This document shows, in pieces, positions 10,655-22,559 of a DNA stretch of 64,000 nt. Source of the DNA: Salinarimonas sp046292825. Lineage in GTDB: Bacteria > Pseudomonadota > Alphaproteobacteria > Rhizobiales > Beijerinckiaceae. The notes beneath the pieces were generated by a model. That model worked only from the letters and a program-made list of their open reading frames with translations. It searched no databases and was not told the origin of the DNA. The position numbers were made by a program, and so were the translations under genes. Location: positions 8,698 to 72,697 of the forward strand of contig NZ_JBKBQG010000024.1 in the NCBI RefSeq assembly GCF_046292825.1, given 5' to 3'. Within the stretch, counting starts at the first letter, position 1, and each line of letters begins with the position of its first letter.

Positions 10655-10844
10655 TGTCATCCCCGGCCGGAGGTCGCTTGCGACCGGAGGGGAAGGGGAC
10701 CCAGCACGAAAATTGCTTGCGAAGCAAGCACTTGCGGCGGCGACCAGCCGCCTGGTCGGCGGCATGAGAGTGTGCTCCGCACACGTCTTGGTGCTGGGTC
10801 CCCTTCCCCTGCGCACGCTACGCGTGCTCCGGCCGGGGATGACA
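10655..10844. repeat. intergenic palindromic element B, copy 1
   Basis: A 190 bp element bounded by TGTCATCCCCGGCCGG and CCGGCCGGGGATGACA. Internal palindromes include GCTTGCGAAGCAAGC and GTGTGCTCCGCACAC. Inverted GGGGACCCAGCAC and GTGCTGGGTCCCC blocks pair the two halves. It shares the TGTCATCCC terminus with element A but has a different interior. It lies in the 389 bp gap between the MoxR operon and the methionine operon. A second, broken copy occurs at 63881. Confidence 0.88.
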
Positions 10845-10934
10845 CCTCTGGGAAGATTTCACACGCGAGTCGGAGCCTCTCGGACCCGCGCGCCCGCGCG
10901 GGACTTTTCCGCTTGCATCTGCCGCGCGCATGAC

Positions 10935-10950
10935 ATAAAGATATCTTTAT
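10935..10950. promoter_or_regulatory. 16-bp palindromic operator ahead of the met operon
   Basis: ATAAAGATATCTTTAT is a perfect 16-bp palindrome, extended on the right by ATATC, in an otherwise GC-rich region 43 bp before the ArsR-methyltransferase start. Its position, dyad symmetry and AT-richness fit an ArsR-family operator. S-adenosylhomocysteine-responsive SahR regulators of proteobacterial methionine genes are known to bind AT-rich dyads of this kind, so autoregulation of the operon is inferred. No binding data can be seen from sequence. Confidence 0.65.
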
Positions 10951-10992
10951 ATCTGCCTTTCCGCCGAGAGGCGCGTCAACCGGGATGGAGCC

Positions 10993-12015
10993 GTGACCAG
11001 GACGGACGAAGCGATCGGGCTCGCGCAGGCCCTCGCGGCCTTGAGGGCGGCGGGGGAGGAAACGCGTCTGCGCGTCCTCGCTTTGCTCGCGCGCGGCGAA
11101 TTGTCGGTCTCCGACCTCACCGACATCCTCGGCCAGTCCCAGCCGCGCATCTCCCGGCACCTCAAGCTCCTCGTCGAAGCCGGGCTCGTCGAGCGCCATC
11201 GCGAGGGCGCCTACGCCTTCTTCCGCCTCGCCGACCGCGACCGCGGCGCCGCGATCCTGCGCGCGCTCGTCGAGGCGATCGAGCCGGCCGATCCGACGCT
11301 CGCGGGCGATCGCGCGCGGCTCGAGCGGGTGCGCGCCCAGCGCGCCGAGGCGGCGCAGGCCTATTTCGCGCGGCTCGCGCCGGATTGGGACCGCGTGCGC
11401 GCCCTGCACGCCCCCGAGAAGGAGGTCGTCGCCGCCATCCTCGAGGCGATCGGCGATCGGCCGATCCGCGCGCTCGCCGATCTCGGCACCGGGACGGGGC
11501 GCATGCTCGCGCTCCTCGCCCCGCGCGCCGCCCGCGCCGTCGGGCTCGACCAGAGCCACGCGATGCTCTCGGTCGCCCGCGCCAATCTCGAGGCCTCGGG
11601 CGTGCGCGGCTTCGAGTTGCGCCAGGGCGACATCCACGCGCCCCCGGTCGAGCCGAACGCCTTCGACCTCGTGATCGTCCACCAGGTCCTGCATTATCTC
11701 GACGATCCGGCGCGCGCCCTGCGCGAGGCCGCGCGGCTTGTCGCGCCGGGCGGGCGGCTTCTCGTCGTCGATTTCGCGCCCCACGAGTTGGAATTCCTGC
11801 GCGAGGCCCACGCCCATCGCCGCCTCGGCTTCTCGCGCGATCAGGTCGCGGGCTGGCTCGAACAGGCCGGCGTGCCGTGTGCCGATTACCGCGAGGTCGC
11901 CGCGCCCGCCGGCGCGCGCGACGCGCTCACCGTCTCGCTCTGGCTCGGCCAGGACGAGCGCACGATCACCGATTGGCCCTTGCGGCCGCATGGACAGAAC
12001 CGAGAGGTCGCCTGA
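10993..12015 (+). CDS. ArsR-family regulator fused to a SAM-dependent methyltransferase domain
   Basis: A 340-residue fusion. Residues 1-95 form an ArsR winged helix-turn-helix (ETRLRVLALLARGELSVSDL, QSQPRISRHLKLL). Residues about 140-300 form a Rossmann methyltransferase with the SAM-binding motif DLGTGTGRMLALL, the acidic GLDQSH strand and VIVHQVLHYL. The CxC-type metal sites of arsenic or zinc ArsR sensors are absent. The start is a GTG at 10993 after GATGGAG. The stop overlaps the metF start (TGATG). By family knowledge and context it is a SahR-like sensor of SAM/SAH controlling metF-metH; whether the methyltransferase domain is catalytic or only binds ligand cannot be told. Confidence 0.88.
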   Translation: MTRTDEAIGLAQALAALRAAGEETRLRVLALLARGELSVSDLTDILGQSQPRISRHLKLLVEAGLVERHREGAYAFFRLADRDRGAAILRALVEAIEPADPTLAGDRARLERVRAQRAEAAQAYFARLAPDWDRVRALHAPEKEVVAAILEAIGDRPIRALADLGTGTGRMLALLAPRAARAVGLDQSHAMLSVARANLEASGVRGFELRQGDIHAPPVEPNAFDLVIVHQVLHYLDDPARALREAARLVAPGGRLLVVDFAPHELEFLREAHAHRRLGFSRDQVAGWLEQAGVPCADYREVAAPAGARDALTVSLWLGQDERTITDWPLRPHGQNREVA

Positions 12016-12917
12016 TGTCGTCCGAACGCCGCGCCTCGCGCTCGCGCGCGAACCCGTTGCGGGTCTCCTTCGAGTTCTTCCCGCCGAAGACGCCCGAGAT
12101 GGAGGCGACGCTCTGGCGGTCGATCGAGCGGCTCGCCCCCCTCTCGCCGGACTTCGTCTCGGTGACCTACGGCGCCGGCGGCTCGACGCGCGAGCGCACC
12201 CACGCCACCCTCGCGCGCATCCTCGCCGAGACGACGCTTCGCCCCGCCGCCCATCTCACCTGCGTCGCCGCGACGCGCGAGGAGGTCGATGCGGTCGTGC
12301 GCGGCTATCGCGAGATCGGGGTGCGCCACATCGTGGCCTTGCGCGGCGATCCGGTCGCGGGGCCCGGCACCCCCTACGAGGCGCATCCCGGCGGCTACGC
12401 CCAGGCCTGCGATCTCGTGGCGGGCATCCGCGAGATCGGCGATTTCGAGATCTCGGTCTCCGCCTATCCCGAGAAGCACCCCGAGGCCGCCTCGTTCGAG
12501 GCCGATATCGACGCGCTCGCCAAGAAGGTCGATGCCGGCGCCACGCGGGCGATCACGCAATTCTTCTTCGACAACGATCTCTACTTCGCCTATCTCGACC
12601 GCGTCCGCGCGCGCGGGATCGACATCCCGATCGTGCCGGGCATCCTGCCCGTCCAGAACTTCAAGACCGCCGCGGGCTTCGCCGCCCGCACCGGCGCGAG
12701 CGTGCCCGCCTGGCTGGCCGAGCGTTTCGAGGGGCTCGACGACGATCCCGAGACGCGCCGTCTCGTCGCCGCCGCGGTCGCCGCCGAGCAGGTCTTCGAC
12801 CTCCTGGACAAGGGGGTGGAGGAGTTCCACTTCTACACGATGAACCGCGCCGACCTCGTCTACGCGATCTGCCATCTCTTGGGCATGCGCCCGACGCTCG
12901 ACCGCGCCGCCGCCTGA
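12015..12917 (+). CDS. metF: 5,10-methylenetetrahydrofolate reductase
   Basis: A 300-residue cytoplasmic FAD-dependent enzyme that reduces 5,10-methylene-THF to 5-methyl-THF, the methyl donor for MetH. The family N terminus SFEFFPPKTPEME is present. Folate/FAD-site segments include VSVTYGAGGSTRERT, HLTCVAATREEV, HIVALRGDP and ITQFFFDNDLYFAYLDR, ending with VEEFHFYTMNR. Length matches bacterial MetF. It is translationally coupled to the regulator upstream and lies 28 bp before metH, placing methyl-THF production and use in one transcript. Confidence 0.96.
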   Translation: MSSERRASRSRANPLRVSFEFFPPKTPEMEATLWRSIERLAPLSPDFVSVTYGAGGSTRERTHATLARILAETTLRPAAHLTCVAATREEVDAVVRGYREIGVRHIVALRGDPVAGPGTPYEAHPGGYAQACDLVAGIREIGDFEISVSAYPEKHPEAASFEADIDALAKKVDAGATRAITQFFFDNDLYFAYLDRVRARGIDIPIVPGILPVQNFKTAAGFAARTGASVPAWLAERFEGLDDDPETRRLVAAAVAAEQVFDLLDKGVEEFHFYTMNRADLVYAICHLLGMRPTLDRAAA

Positions 12918-12945
12918 CCCGCCACCTTCGGAAGCATCCAGCCCC

Positions 12946-16695
<3,750 letters not shown>

Positions 16696-16709
16696 GGTGG
16701 ATCGAGGGC

Positions 16710-16880
16710 TGTCATCCCGGGCCGCGAAGCGGACCCGGGACCCATACCCACGAGGATGGTCCGAGCGCGCATGCCGCGCTCGCTTCGCTACGGAAGAGCG
16801 TCGGTGAAACGCAGCCTGCAGGCCGCGACTGACACGTGGCGGTTATGGGTCCCGGATCGCCTTCGGCGTCCGGGATGACA
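16710..16880. repeat. intergenic palindromic element A, copy 2
   Basis: A 171 bp copy in the same orientation as copy 1, with the CCGCGAAGCGG arm on the left, ATCGCCTTCGGCGT on the right, and both inner palindromes present. It starts 15 bp after the metH stop and lies between the convergent metH and DUF4112 genes. This position would allow it to act as a bidirectional transcript-end structure (inference). Confidence 0.9.
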
Positions 16881-16905
16881 GCGTTCCGACCGTCCATGAG
16901 CTCAG

Positions 16906-17280
16906 CTACCGCTCCCGCTCCTCCAGCGCGCGGCGCAGGATGGCGACGTTGCGGATGTTCGCCTTGTAGGAGGCGTCGAGGAAGGGGCCGAGCACGGGGA
17001 CGGCACCGAGGACGAAATCGAAGCCGAGATTGGCGATCATCCGGGCGAGCGCCGATCGCGGGGCGCCGAGCCGAAACGCCTCGAAGACGACGTAGAACGA
17101 CACCAGCGTGCCGAAGGCCGAGCCGACGAACGGCACCGCGCTCATGATCGGATCCATCCCGAAGGTGAGACGGGTGAAGGGGATGCGGAAGGCGCTGTCC
17201 AGGAGAAGCGCGAGCCGATCGAGCCGCTGACGCGCCCGCAAGGCGGCCTCCCGGTCCCCACGCGCGAACAAGATGCCCAT
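16906..17280 (-). CDS. DUF4112 family membrane protein
   Basis: A 124-residue protein with a hydrophobic core of two membrane-embedded segments (about residues 45-70 and 82-105). It carries the family-typical pattern LLDSAFRIPFTRLTFGMDPI, then AVPFVGSAFGT and GAVPVLGPFLDA. The GxVPxxG-type repeats mark DUF4112, a family of unknown function. It lies 17 bp after the small peptide gene upstream and may be cotranscribed with it and folE. Confidence 0.88.
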   Translation of the reverse strand: MGILFARGDREAALRARQRLDRLALLLDSAFRIPFTRLTFGMDPIMSAVPFVGSAFGTLVSFYVVFEAFRLGAPRSALARMIANLGFDFVLGAVPVLGPFLDASYKANIRNVAILRRALEERER

Positions 17281-17297
17281 CGACGCGCCTCGCCCGC

Positions 17298-17372
17298 TCA
17301 GATGAAGCCGGCGAGCGACAGGATCAGCGCGACGATCACGATCGTTCCGACGATGTAGATGATGCCCCGCAT
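17298..17372 (-). CDS. 24-residue single-pass membrane peptide
   Basis: A very short gene encoding a 24-residue peptide that is almost entirely one transmembrane helix (MRGIIYIVG start, AGFI end). A strong GGAGG Shine-Dalgarno lies 8 bp before the ATG, and the frame closes cleanly before DUF4112, so translation is credible. Similar MRGIIY-type peptides occur in other Alphaproteobacteria to my knowledge, without known function. The gene falls between folE and DUF4112. Confidence 0.65.
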   Translation of the reverse strand: MRGIIYIVGTIVIVALILSLAGFI

Positions 17373-17437
17373 GACGATGGCCTCCGGCGACGTGGTCGCC
17401 GGAGAACAGCCGTGCGGGCGGAGCGTTCCCTCCCGCC

Positions 17438-18076
17438 TCAGCGCCCGCTGCGCAATTGCGTGAAGAAGCGCACCTGCTCGGCCGGCTCCTCGCGGTAGAG
17501 GCCGGTGAACACGGTGGTGACGGTCGACGCGCCGGACTTGAGCACCCCGCGCATCGCCATGCACATGTGCTCGGCCTCGATCATCACGGCGACGCCGCGC
17601 GGCAGGAGCGCCTCCTCAATGGCGTCGGCGATCTGCTGCGTCATCGTCTCCTGCGTCTGCAGCCGCCGGGCGAAGACGTCGACGACGCGGGCGAGCTTCG
17701 AGAGCCCCACCACGCCCTTCGACGGGAAATAGGCGATGTGCGCGTGCCCGAAGAAGGGCACCATGTGGTGCTCGCAATGCGAGTGGAACGGGATGTCGCG
17801 CACGAGCACCATGTCGCCGTAGCCCTCGACGTCCTCGAAGACGCGGGCGAGCGCCTCCTCCGGCGTCTGGCGATAGCCGGCGAACAGCTCGGCATAGGCG
17901 CGCGCGACGCGGGCGGGGGTCTCGACGAGTCCCTCGCGGTCCGGATCGTCGCCGGCATAGGCGATGAGCGTGCGCACCGCCGCCTCCGCTTCCTCGCGGC
18001 TCGGGCGAACCGGCCGGTTCTCGCCGGAATCGGGCGCGCGCTCGCGCGCGGACAAGGTCTTAACCACGGCATCCAT
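17438..18076 (-). CDS. folE: GTP cyclohydrolase I
   Basis: A 212-residue enzyme converting GTP to 7,8-dihydroneopterin triphosphate, the first step of tetrahydrofolate synthesis. The zinc and catalytic residues are visible in HSHCEHHMVPFFG (about residues 96-108) and EAEHMCMAMRG (about 166-176). The family segments DREGLVETPARVARAY and GLSKLARVVDVFARRLQ are intact. It is a standard zinc-dependent type I enzyme. It is divergent from the Fe-S scaffold gene with 167 bp between the starts. Confidence 0.97.
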   Translation of the reverse strand: MDAVVKTLSARERAPDSGENRPVRPSREEAEAAVRTLIAYAGDDPDREGLVETPARVARAYAELFAGYRQTPEEALARVFEDVEGYGDMVLVRDIPFHSHCEHHMVPFFGHAHIAYFPSKGVVGLSKLARVVDVFARRLQTQETMTQQIADAIEEALLPRGVAVMIEAEHMCMAMRGVLKSGASTVTTVFTGLYREEPAEQVRFFTQLRSGR

Positions 18077-18243
18077 GAGTGGGGCCTCCCGCTGATGACA
18101 GCCTCGCTTACGAAGCGTGGCGTCGTGCGGATCGCCCGTCGCGGCGCTTGGCCGCAGCGCACTTCCCCCGTGCCGTTCCGGCGCTATCCACGCGGCGATC
18201 GGCGCCCTATATTGGGGATCGGCCGCAGGAGAACGGGCGCGAC

Positions 18244-18690
18244 ATGCTCGACGACGTCTACAACAAGCGGATCCTCGCGCTCGCCGCCGACATCCCGCGG
18301 CTCGGGCGCCTCGCGTCCCCGCAGGGCAGCGCCACCGCGCGCTCGAAGCTGTGCGGGTCGACCGTCACCGTCGATCTCGCCGTCGAGGACGGGCGCGTCG
18401 TCGATTTCGCGCACGAGGTGAAGGCCTGCGCGCTCGGCCAGGCGGCCTCCTCGATCATGGCGCGCAACGTCGTCGGGCGCACCCCGGCCGAGCTGCGGGC
18501 GGCGCGCGAGGCGATGCACCGGATGCTGAAGGAGAACGGGCCGCCGCCCGAGGGCGCCTTCGCCGAATGCGCGGTGCTCGAGCCGGTGCGCGCCTTCAAG
18601 GCCCGTCACGCCTCGACGCTCCTCACCTTCGACGCCGTCTGCACCGCGCTCGACCGGATCGAGGGCAGCGAGGGCGCCCGCGTGGCGTGA
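18244..18690 (+). CDS. iron-sulfur cluster assembly scaffold protein (NifU N-domain type)
   Basis: A 148-residue IscU/SufU-type scaffold expected to assemble or carry Fe-S clusters in the cytoplasm. The N terminus DVYNKRILALAADIPRLGRL is typical. The cysteines occur in SKLCGSTV, KACALGQAAS and AECAVLEPV, the third site replacing the usual CxxL context. The ATG at 18244 follows an AGGAGA. It is convergent with the oxidoreductase gene (28 bp). This short form, often beside folE or hisI in Alphaproteobacteria, is not part of an isc or suf operon here. Confidence 0.87.
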   Translation: MLDDVYNKRILALAADIPRLGRLASPQGSATARSKLCGSTVTVDLAVEDGRVVDFAHEVKACALGQAASSIMARNVVGRTPAELRAAREAMHRMLKENGPPPEGAFAECAVLEPVRAFKARHASTLLTFDAVCTALDRIEGSEGARVA

Positions 18691-18718
18691 GCCGGCCGAT
18701 CGTCCTCGGGTCGCGCCC

Positions 18719-19756
18719 TCAGGCCGGGGGCGCGATGCGCACGAGCTGCTTGCCGAAATTCGAGCCGTCGAGAAGGCGCAGGAACGCGTCCGGCATCCGC
18801 TCGATGCCGTCGAGAACGTCCTCGCGGAAACGCAGACGCCCCTCCCGGCCCCAGGCGGCGAGCCGCGCGAGCGCCTCCTCGCGGCGATGGTACCAGTCGA
18901 ACACGAGGAAGCCGTGGACGCTCGCGCGGCTGACGATCAGCGAGCCGAGAAGCCGCTCGCCCATCTCCGGCTCGCCGAACCGCGCGGCCTGCGCGATCCG
19001 CCCGCAGATCACGACGCGCGCGCCGATCGCGAGGCTCTTCATCGCCGCGTCCTGGATCGGGCCGCCGGTATTGTCGAAGAAGACGTCGACCCCGTTCGGG
19101 CAGGCCTCCCGCACCGCGGCGAGGAGATCGCCCGACGCCTTGTAGTCGATCGTCGCGTCGCAGCCGATCTCCCGGCACCAGGCGAGCTTGCGCTGCGAGC
19201 CCGCGACCGCGACGGCGCGCGCGCCGGCGATCTTCGCGAGCTGCCCGACGATCTGACCCACGGCCCCCGAGGCGGCCGAGACGAGCACCGTGTCCCCGGC
19301 CCGCACGCGGGCCGTCTCCAGGAGCCCGAAATAGGCGGTCATCCCCGGCATGCCGAGCCAGGAGAGCGCGCTTTCGATCGGCGCGAGGCCGGGGTCGATC
19401 CGGTGCGTGCCGCCGGGGCCGGTGCGGTCCGGCGAGAGCACCGCGTATTCCTGCCAGCCGAAGGCCATGCTCTCGGCGATGTCGCCGGGCCGCCAATCGG
19501 GATGCTCGGAGGCGACCACCTCGCCCACCCCGCCGCCGTGCATCGTCTCGCCGATCCGCACGGAGGCGGCGTAGTTCGCCCCCTCCGCCATGCGCCCGCG
19601 CATATAGGGGTCGACGGAGAGATAGCGCGCCCGTACCAGGATCTGCCGCGGGCCGGGGCGCGGCACCGGCACCTCCTCAAGCCGCCAGGCGGAGGCGTCG
19701 GGGATGCCCTTCGGATAGGCGGCGAGGACCCATCGGCGGTTCGCGATCGTGCTCAT
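18719..19756 (-). CDS. zinc-free medium-chain NADP-dependent oxidoreductase (CurA/2-alkenal reductase-like)
   Basis: A 345-residue MDR oxidoreductase of the leukotriene B4 12-hydroxydehydrogenase/CurA group, predicted to reduce enone or alkenal double bonds with NADPH. The nucleotide-binding motif reads SAASGAVGQIVGQLAK (about residues 155-170), with family segments VDPYMRGRM and DVFFDNTGG. No zinc-binding cysteine cluster is present, as expected. The ATG at 19756 follows GGAGG by 7 bp, which decides the start against a longer open frame. The substrate is unknown. Confidence 0.9.
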   Translation of the reverse strand: MSTIANRRWVLAAYPKGIPDASAWRLEEVPVPRPGPRQILVRARYLSVDPYMRGRMAEGANYAASVRIGETMHGGGVGEVVASEHPDWRPGDIAESMAFGWQEYAVLSPDRTGPGGTHRIDPGLAPIESALSWLGMPGMTAYFGLLETARVRAGDTVLVSAASGAVGQIVGQLAKIAGARAVAVAGSQRKLAWCREIGCDATIDYKASGDLLAAVREACPNGVDVFFDNTGGPIQDAAMKSLAIGARVVICGRIAQAARFGEPEMGERLLGSLIVSRASVHGFLVFDWYHRREEALARLAAWGREGRLRFREDVLDGIERMPDAFLRLLDGSNFGKQLVRIAPPA

Positions 19757-19904
19757 GGCGCGTGTCCTCCTCGGCGCGTCGTCTCGTGCCACCCTAGCCC
19801 CCGCCCCGCCCCGAGGCGAGCCGCGAGGCGCGGCCGTTCTCTTTCCCGTTCGGGAAAGCGATCCCGTAAACCCGTTTCGCTCCGCGCCGGCGACGAGCGC
19901 CATC

Positions 19905-20045
19905 TTGTCCTTCCCCCTTGGGGGAAGGTGGCTCCGGGCGAAGCCCGGAGACGGATGGGGGTCGTCGAGGTGGCACCCTCACATCAAATCCTGCACGACC
20001 CCCACCCCCAGCCCCTCCCCCAAGGGGGAGGGGAGACCGTCGAGC
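19905..20045. repeat. intergenic inverted repeat element C, copy 1
   Basis: About 140 bp running from TCCTTCCCCCTTGGGGGAAGG to CCCCTCCCCCAAGGGGGAGGGG. An inner pair, GGGGGTCGT and ACGACCCCC, forms an interrupted stem. The same layout recurs at 22299-22441 on the other side of glpK, ending in the same GAGACCGTCGAGC. It occupies part of the 463 bp gap before the ACT-domain gene; the rest of that gap shows nothing recognisable. Confidence 0.8.
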
Positions 20046-20219
20046 TTGTCGAAAACCGTGAGATCTCCAGGGAGCCCGGTCGGAAGAGATGTTTGAATCT
20101 CGTAGTCCCGAGGTGGCGCTTTTCGCGAGGGTGGGGAGAGCGGGATCGCTCGCTCCTTGACATCGCCCCCGCCCGCGGCTCGATTGGATTGCAACGACGA
20201 ACGATGACGGGAGGTGCGC

Positions 20220-20741
20220 ATGGCGGGTGCAGTGGAGATCGTGGCGAGCATCGTCGCGGCGGATCGTCCGGGGCTCGTGAAGCGGCTCGCGGAGGCGATC
20301 GCGGGCGAGGAGGGAAACTGGGTCGATTCGTCGATGGCGCGGCTCGGCGGCTCGTTTGCCGGGATCGTGCGCGTCTCGGTGCCCGAGGCCCGCGCGGCCG
20401 GGCTCGAGGCGGCCCTGTCGGCGCTGGCGACGGACGGCATCACCGTGCTCACCCGCCGCTCGGAGGGGGCCGCGCCCGTCGGCGCCCGCGCCGCGCTCGA
20501 CCTGACCTGCGCCGACCGTCCCGGCATCGTGCGCACCATCTCCGAGCGCCTCGCCGCGCGCGGGGTGAGCATCGACGAGCTCGAGACGGAGGTCTTCACC
20601 GGCTCGATGTCGGGCGAGGCGCTGTTCAAGGCGAGCGCGCGCATCGTGATCCCGCCCGAGACCGACGCCGCCGAGATCGCCCGCGAGCTCGAGACGATCG
20701 GCATGGACATGATGGCGGAGATACGCCTGCGGACGGATTGA
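20220..20741 (+). CDS. tandem ACT-domain regulatory protein (GcvR-like)
   Basis: A 173-residue protein made of two ACT domains (about 5-80 and 90-165). Each has the ligand-binding start of this group: ADRPGLVKRLAEAI and ADRPGIVRTISERL. Members related to GcvR act as small-molecule-binding regulators, for example of glycine cleavage. The actual target is not known, and no gcv genes are nearby. The ATG at 20220 follows GGGAGG. Its stop codon is directly adjacent to the convergent glpK stop. Confidence 0.85.
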   Translation: MAGAVEIVASIVAADRPGLVKRLAEAIAGEEGNWVDSSMARLGGSFAGIVRVSVPEARAAGLEAALSALATDGITVLTRRSEGAAPVGARAALDLTCADRPGIVRTISERLAARGVSIDELETEVFTGSMSGEALFKASARIVIPPETDAAEIARELETIGMDMMAEIRLRTD

Positions 20742-22229
20742 TCAGGCGAGCAGCTTGCGCACCGCCTGCCGCCAGCCCGCGATCTTGCGGGTGCGCTCCT
20801 CCGGCCCCATCGCCGGATCGAAGCGCCGCTCGAGCCGCCAATGGTCGGCGAAATGCGCGGGCTCGGGATAGAAGCCCTCGGCGAGGCCGGCGAGATAGGC
20901 GGCGCCGAGCGCCGTCGTCTCCTTCACCTGCGGCCGGTCGACGGGCGCGGCGAGGAGATCGGCGAGGCGCTGCATCGTCCAGTCGGAGGCGACCATGCCG
21001 CCGTCGACGCGCAGGACCGTGTCGCCGCCGGCGCGGGTGCCCCAATCGGCGCGCATCGCGTCGAGGAGATCCGCGGTCTGGTAGCAGACGCTCTCGAGCG
21101 CCGCGCGGGCGAGCTCGCGCGGGCCGGTATTGCGGGTGAGCCCGAACAGGGCCCCGCGGGCGTCGGGCTCCCAATGCGGGGCGCCGAGCCCGACGAAGGC
21201 CGGCACCAGATAGACGTCCTGCGTCGGGTCCGCGCCCTCGGCGAGCTCGCCGGAGCGCGAGGCCGCGTCGATGATGCCGAGCCCGTCGCGCAGCCATTGC
21301 ACCGCCGCGCCCGCGACGAAGATCGCGCCCTCGAGCGCGTAGGTGGTCTCGCCGCCCAGCCGATAGGCGATCGTCGTCAGGAGCTTGCGCTGCGAGGGGA
21401 TGGCGGTCTGGCCGGTATTGAGGACGGCGAAGCAGCCCGTGCCGTAGGTCGATTTCACCATGCCCGGCGTGAAGCAGGCCTGGCCGACGGTCGCCGCCTG
21501 CTGGTCGCCGGCGACACCGCGGATGGGAATCGCGGCGCCGAAGAATTCGGGGCGGGTCTCGCCGAAATCGGCCGCGCAATCGCGCACGTCGGGCAGGAGC
21601 GAGCGCGGCACGCCGAACACTGCGAGGAGATCGTCGTCCCAGGCTTGGGCGTGGATGTCGTAGAGGAGCGTGCGCGCCGCGTTCGTCGCATCCGTCAGGT
21701 GAAGCCCGCCGGTGAGCCGCCAGATCAGGTAGCTGTCGACCGTGCCGAAGGCGAGCTCGCCCCGCTCCGCCCGAATGCGGGCGCCGGGCACGTGGTCGAG
21801 GATCCAGGCGATCTTGGTCGCGGAGAAATAGGGATCGAGGAGGAGGCCCGTCTTCGCCGTCACGAAGGGCTCGCGCCCGCTCGCCTTGAGGCGCTGGCAG
21901 AGGGAGGCCGTGCGGCGGTCCTGCCAGACGATCGCGCGGTGGATCGGCTCCCCCGTGGTGCGGTCCCAGACGAGGGCCGTCTCGCGCTGGTTGGTGATGC
22001 CGATCGCCACGACGTCGCGCGGCCCCGCGCTCGCCTGGACCAGAGCCGCGCGGCAGGTGGACAGCGTCGTGCGCCAGAGATCCTCCGGCTCGTGCTCCAC
22101 CCAGCCCGAGGCGGGGTAGTGCTGGGCGAACTCCTCCTGCGCGATCGCGACGACCTGCAGATGCTTGTCGAACAGAATCGCGCGCGTCGACGTGGTGCCC
22201 TGGTCGATGGCGAGGGTGTAGCGTGTCAC
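20742..22229 (-). CDS. glpK: glycerol kinase
   Basis: A 495-residue FGGY-family kinase that phosphorylates glycerol to sn-glycerol 3-phosphate. Diagnostic segments are the N-terminal ATPase motif AIDQGTTSTRAILFD, the substrate-site IVWQDRRTA, DATNAARTLLYDI, the FGGY signature TYGTGCF region, and DGGMVASDWTMQ near the C terminus. The start is a GTG at 22229 placed 5 bp after GGAGG. No glpD or glpF is adjacent. Elements C1 and C2 lie on either side of the glpK/ACT-domain pair. Confidence 0.96.
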   Translation of the reverse strand: MTRYTLAIDQGTTSTRAILFDKHLQVVAIAQEEFAQHYPASGWVEHEPEDLWRTTLSTCRAALVQASAGPRDVVAIGITNQRETALVWDRTTGEPIHRAIVWQDRRTASLCQRLKASGREPFVTAKTGLLLDPYFSATKIAWILDHVPGARIRAERGELAFGTVDSYLIWRLTGGLHLTDATNAARTLLYDIHAQAWDDDLLAVFGVPRSLLPDVRDCAADFGETRPEFFGAAIPIRGVAGDQQAATVGQACFTPGMVKSTYGTGCFAVLNTGQTAIPSQRKLLTTIAYRLGGETTYALEGAIFVAGAAVQWLRDGLGIIDAASRSGELAEGADPTQDVYLVPAFVGLGAPHWEPDARGALFGLTRNTGPRELARAALESVCYQTADLLDAMRADWGTRAGGDTVLRVDGGMVASDWTMQRLADLLAAPVDRPQVKETTALGAAYLAGLAEGFYPEPAHFADHWRLERRFDPAMGPEERTRKIAGWRQAVRKLLA

Positions 22230-22298
22230 ATGGGCCTCCCTTCGTTTTCTCCCGCCTCGCTCACAGGTACCGCGTCGCGGCGTCGTGGTCGCGCGCCC

Positions 22299-22441
22299 TT
22301 GTCCTTCCCCCTTGGGGGAAGGTGGCCCGGCGCCAGAGGCGACGGGTCGGATGGGGGTCGTGCAGGATGAAGCGATCGAGATCATCCTGCACGACCCCCA
22401 CCCCCGGCCCCTCCCCCAAGGGGGAGGGGAGACCGTCGAGC
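22299..22441. repeat. intergenic inverted repeat element C, copy 2
   Basis: About 143 bp with the same outer arms as copy 1 (CCCCCTTGGGGGAAGG and CCTCCCCCAAGGGGGAGG). It contains a perfect 18-bp inner stem, GGGGGTCGTGCAGGATGA against TCATCCTGCACGACCCCC, around an 11-nt loop. It fills most of the 330 bp gap between glpK and the allantoinase gene. Confidence 0.85.
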
Positions 22442-22559
22442 GCTTGATCGGCCGAGCCGGCTAGACCAAGAACCCGTGTGAGAAGAACGGCTTCGTCTCC
22501 TCCTGCCGTCGCGGGGGCGGGCGCGTCGTCGCGTGCCCGTTCTCGCCCGCAGCGGCGCG

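Noticed and set aside
10850..10992. SAM or cobalamin riboswitch ahead of the methionine operon
   Set aside because: No conserved cobalamin B12-box or SAM-II-like pseudoknot sequence was seen. The palindromic operator explains the regulation better.
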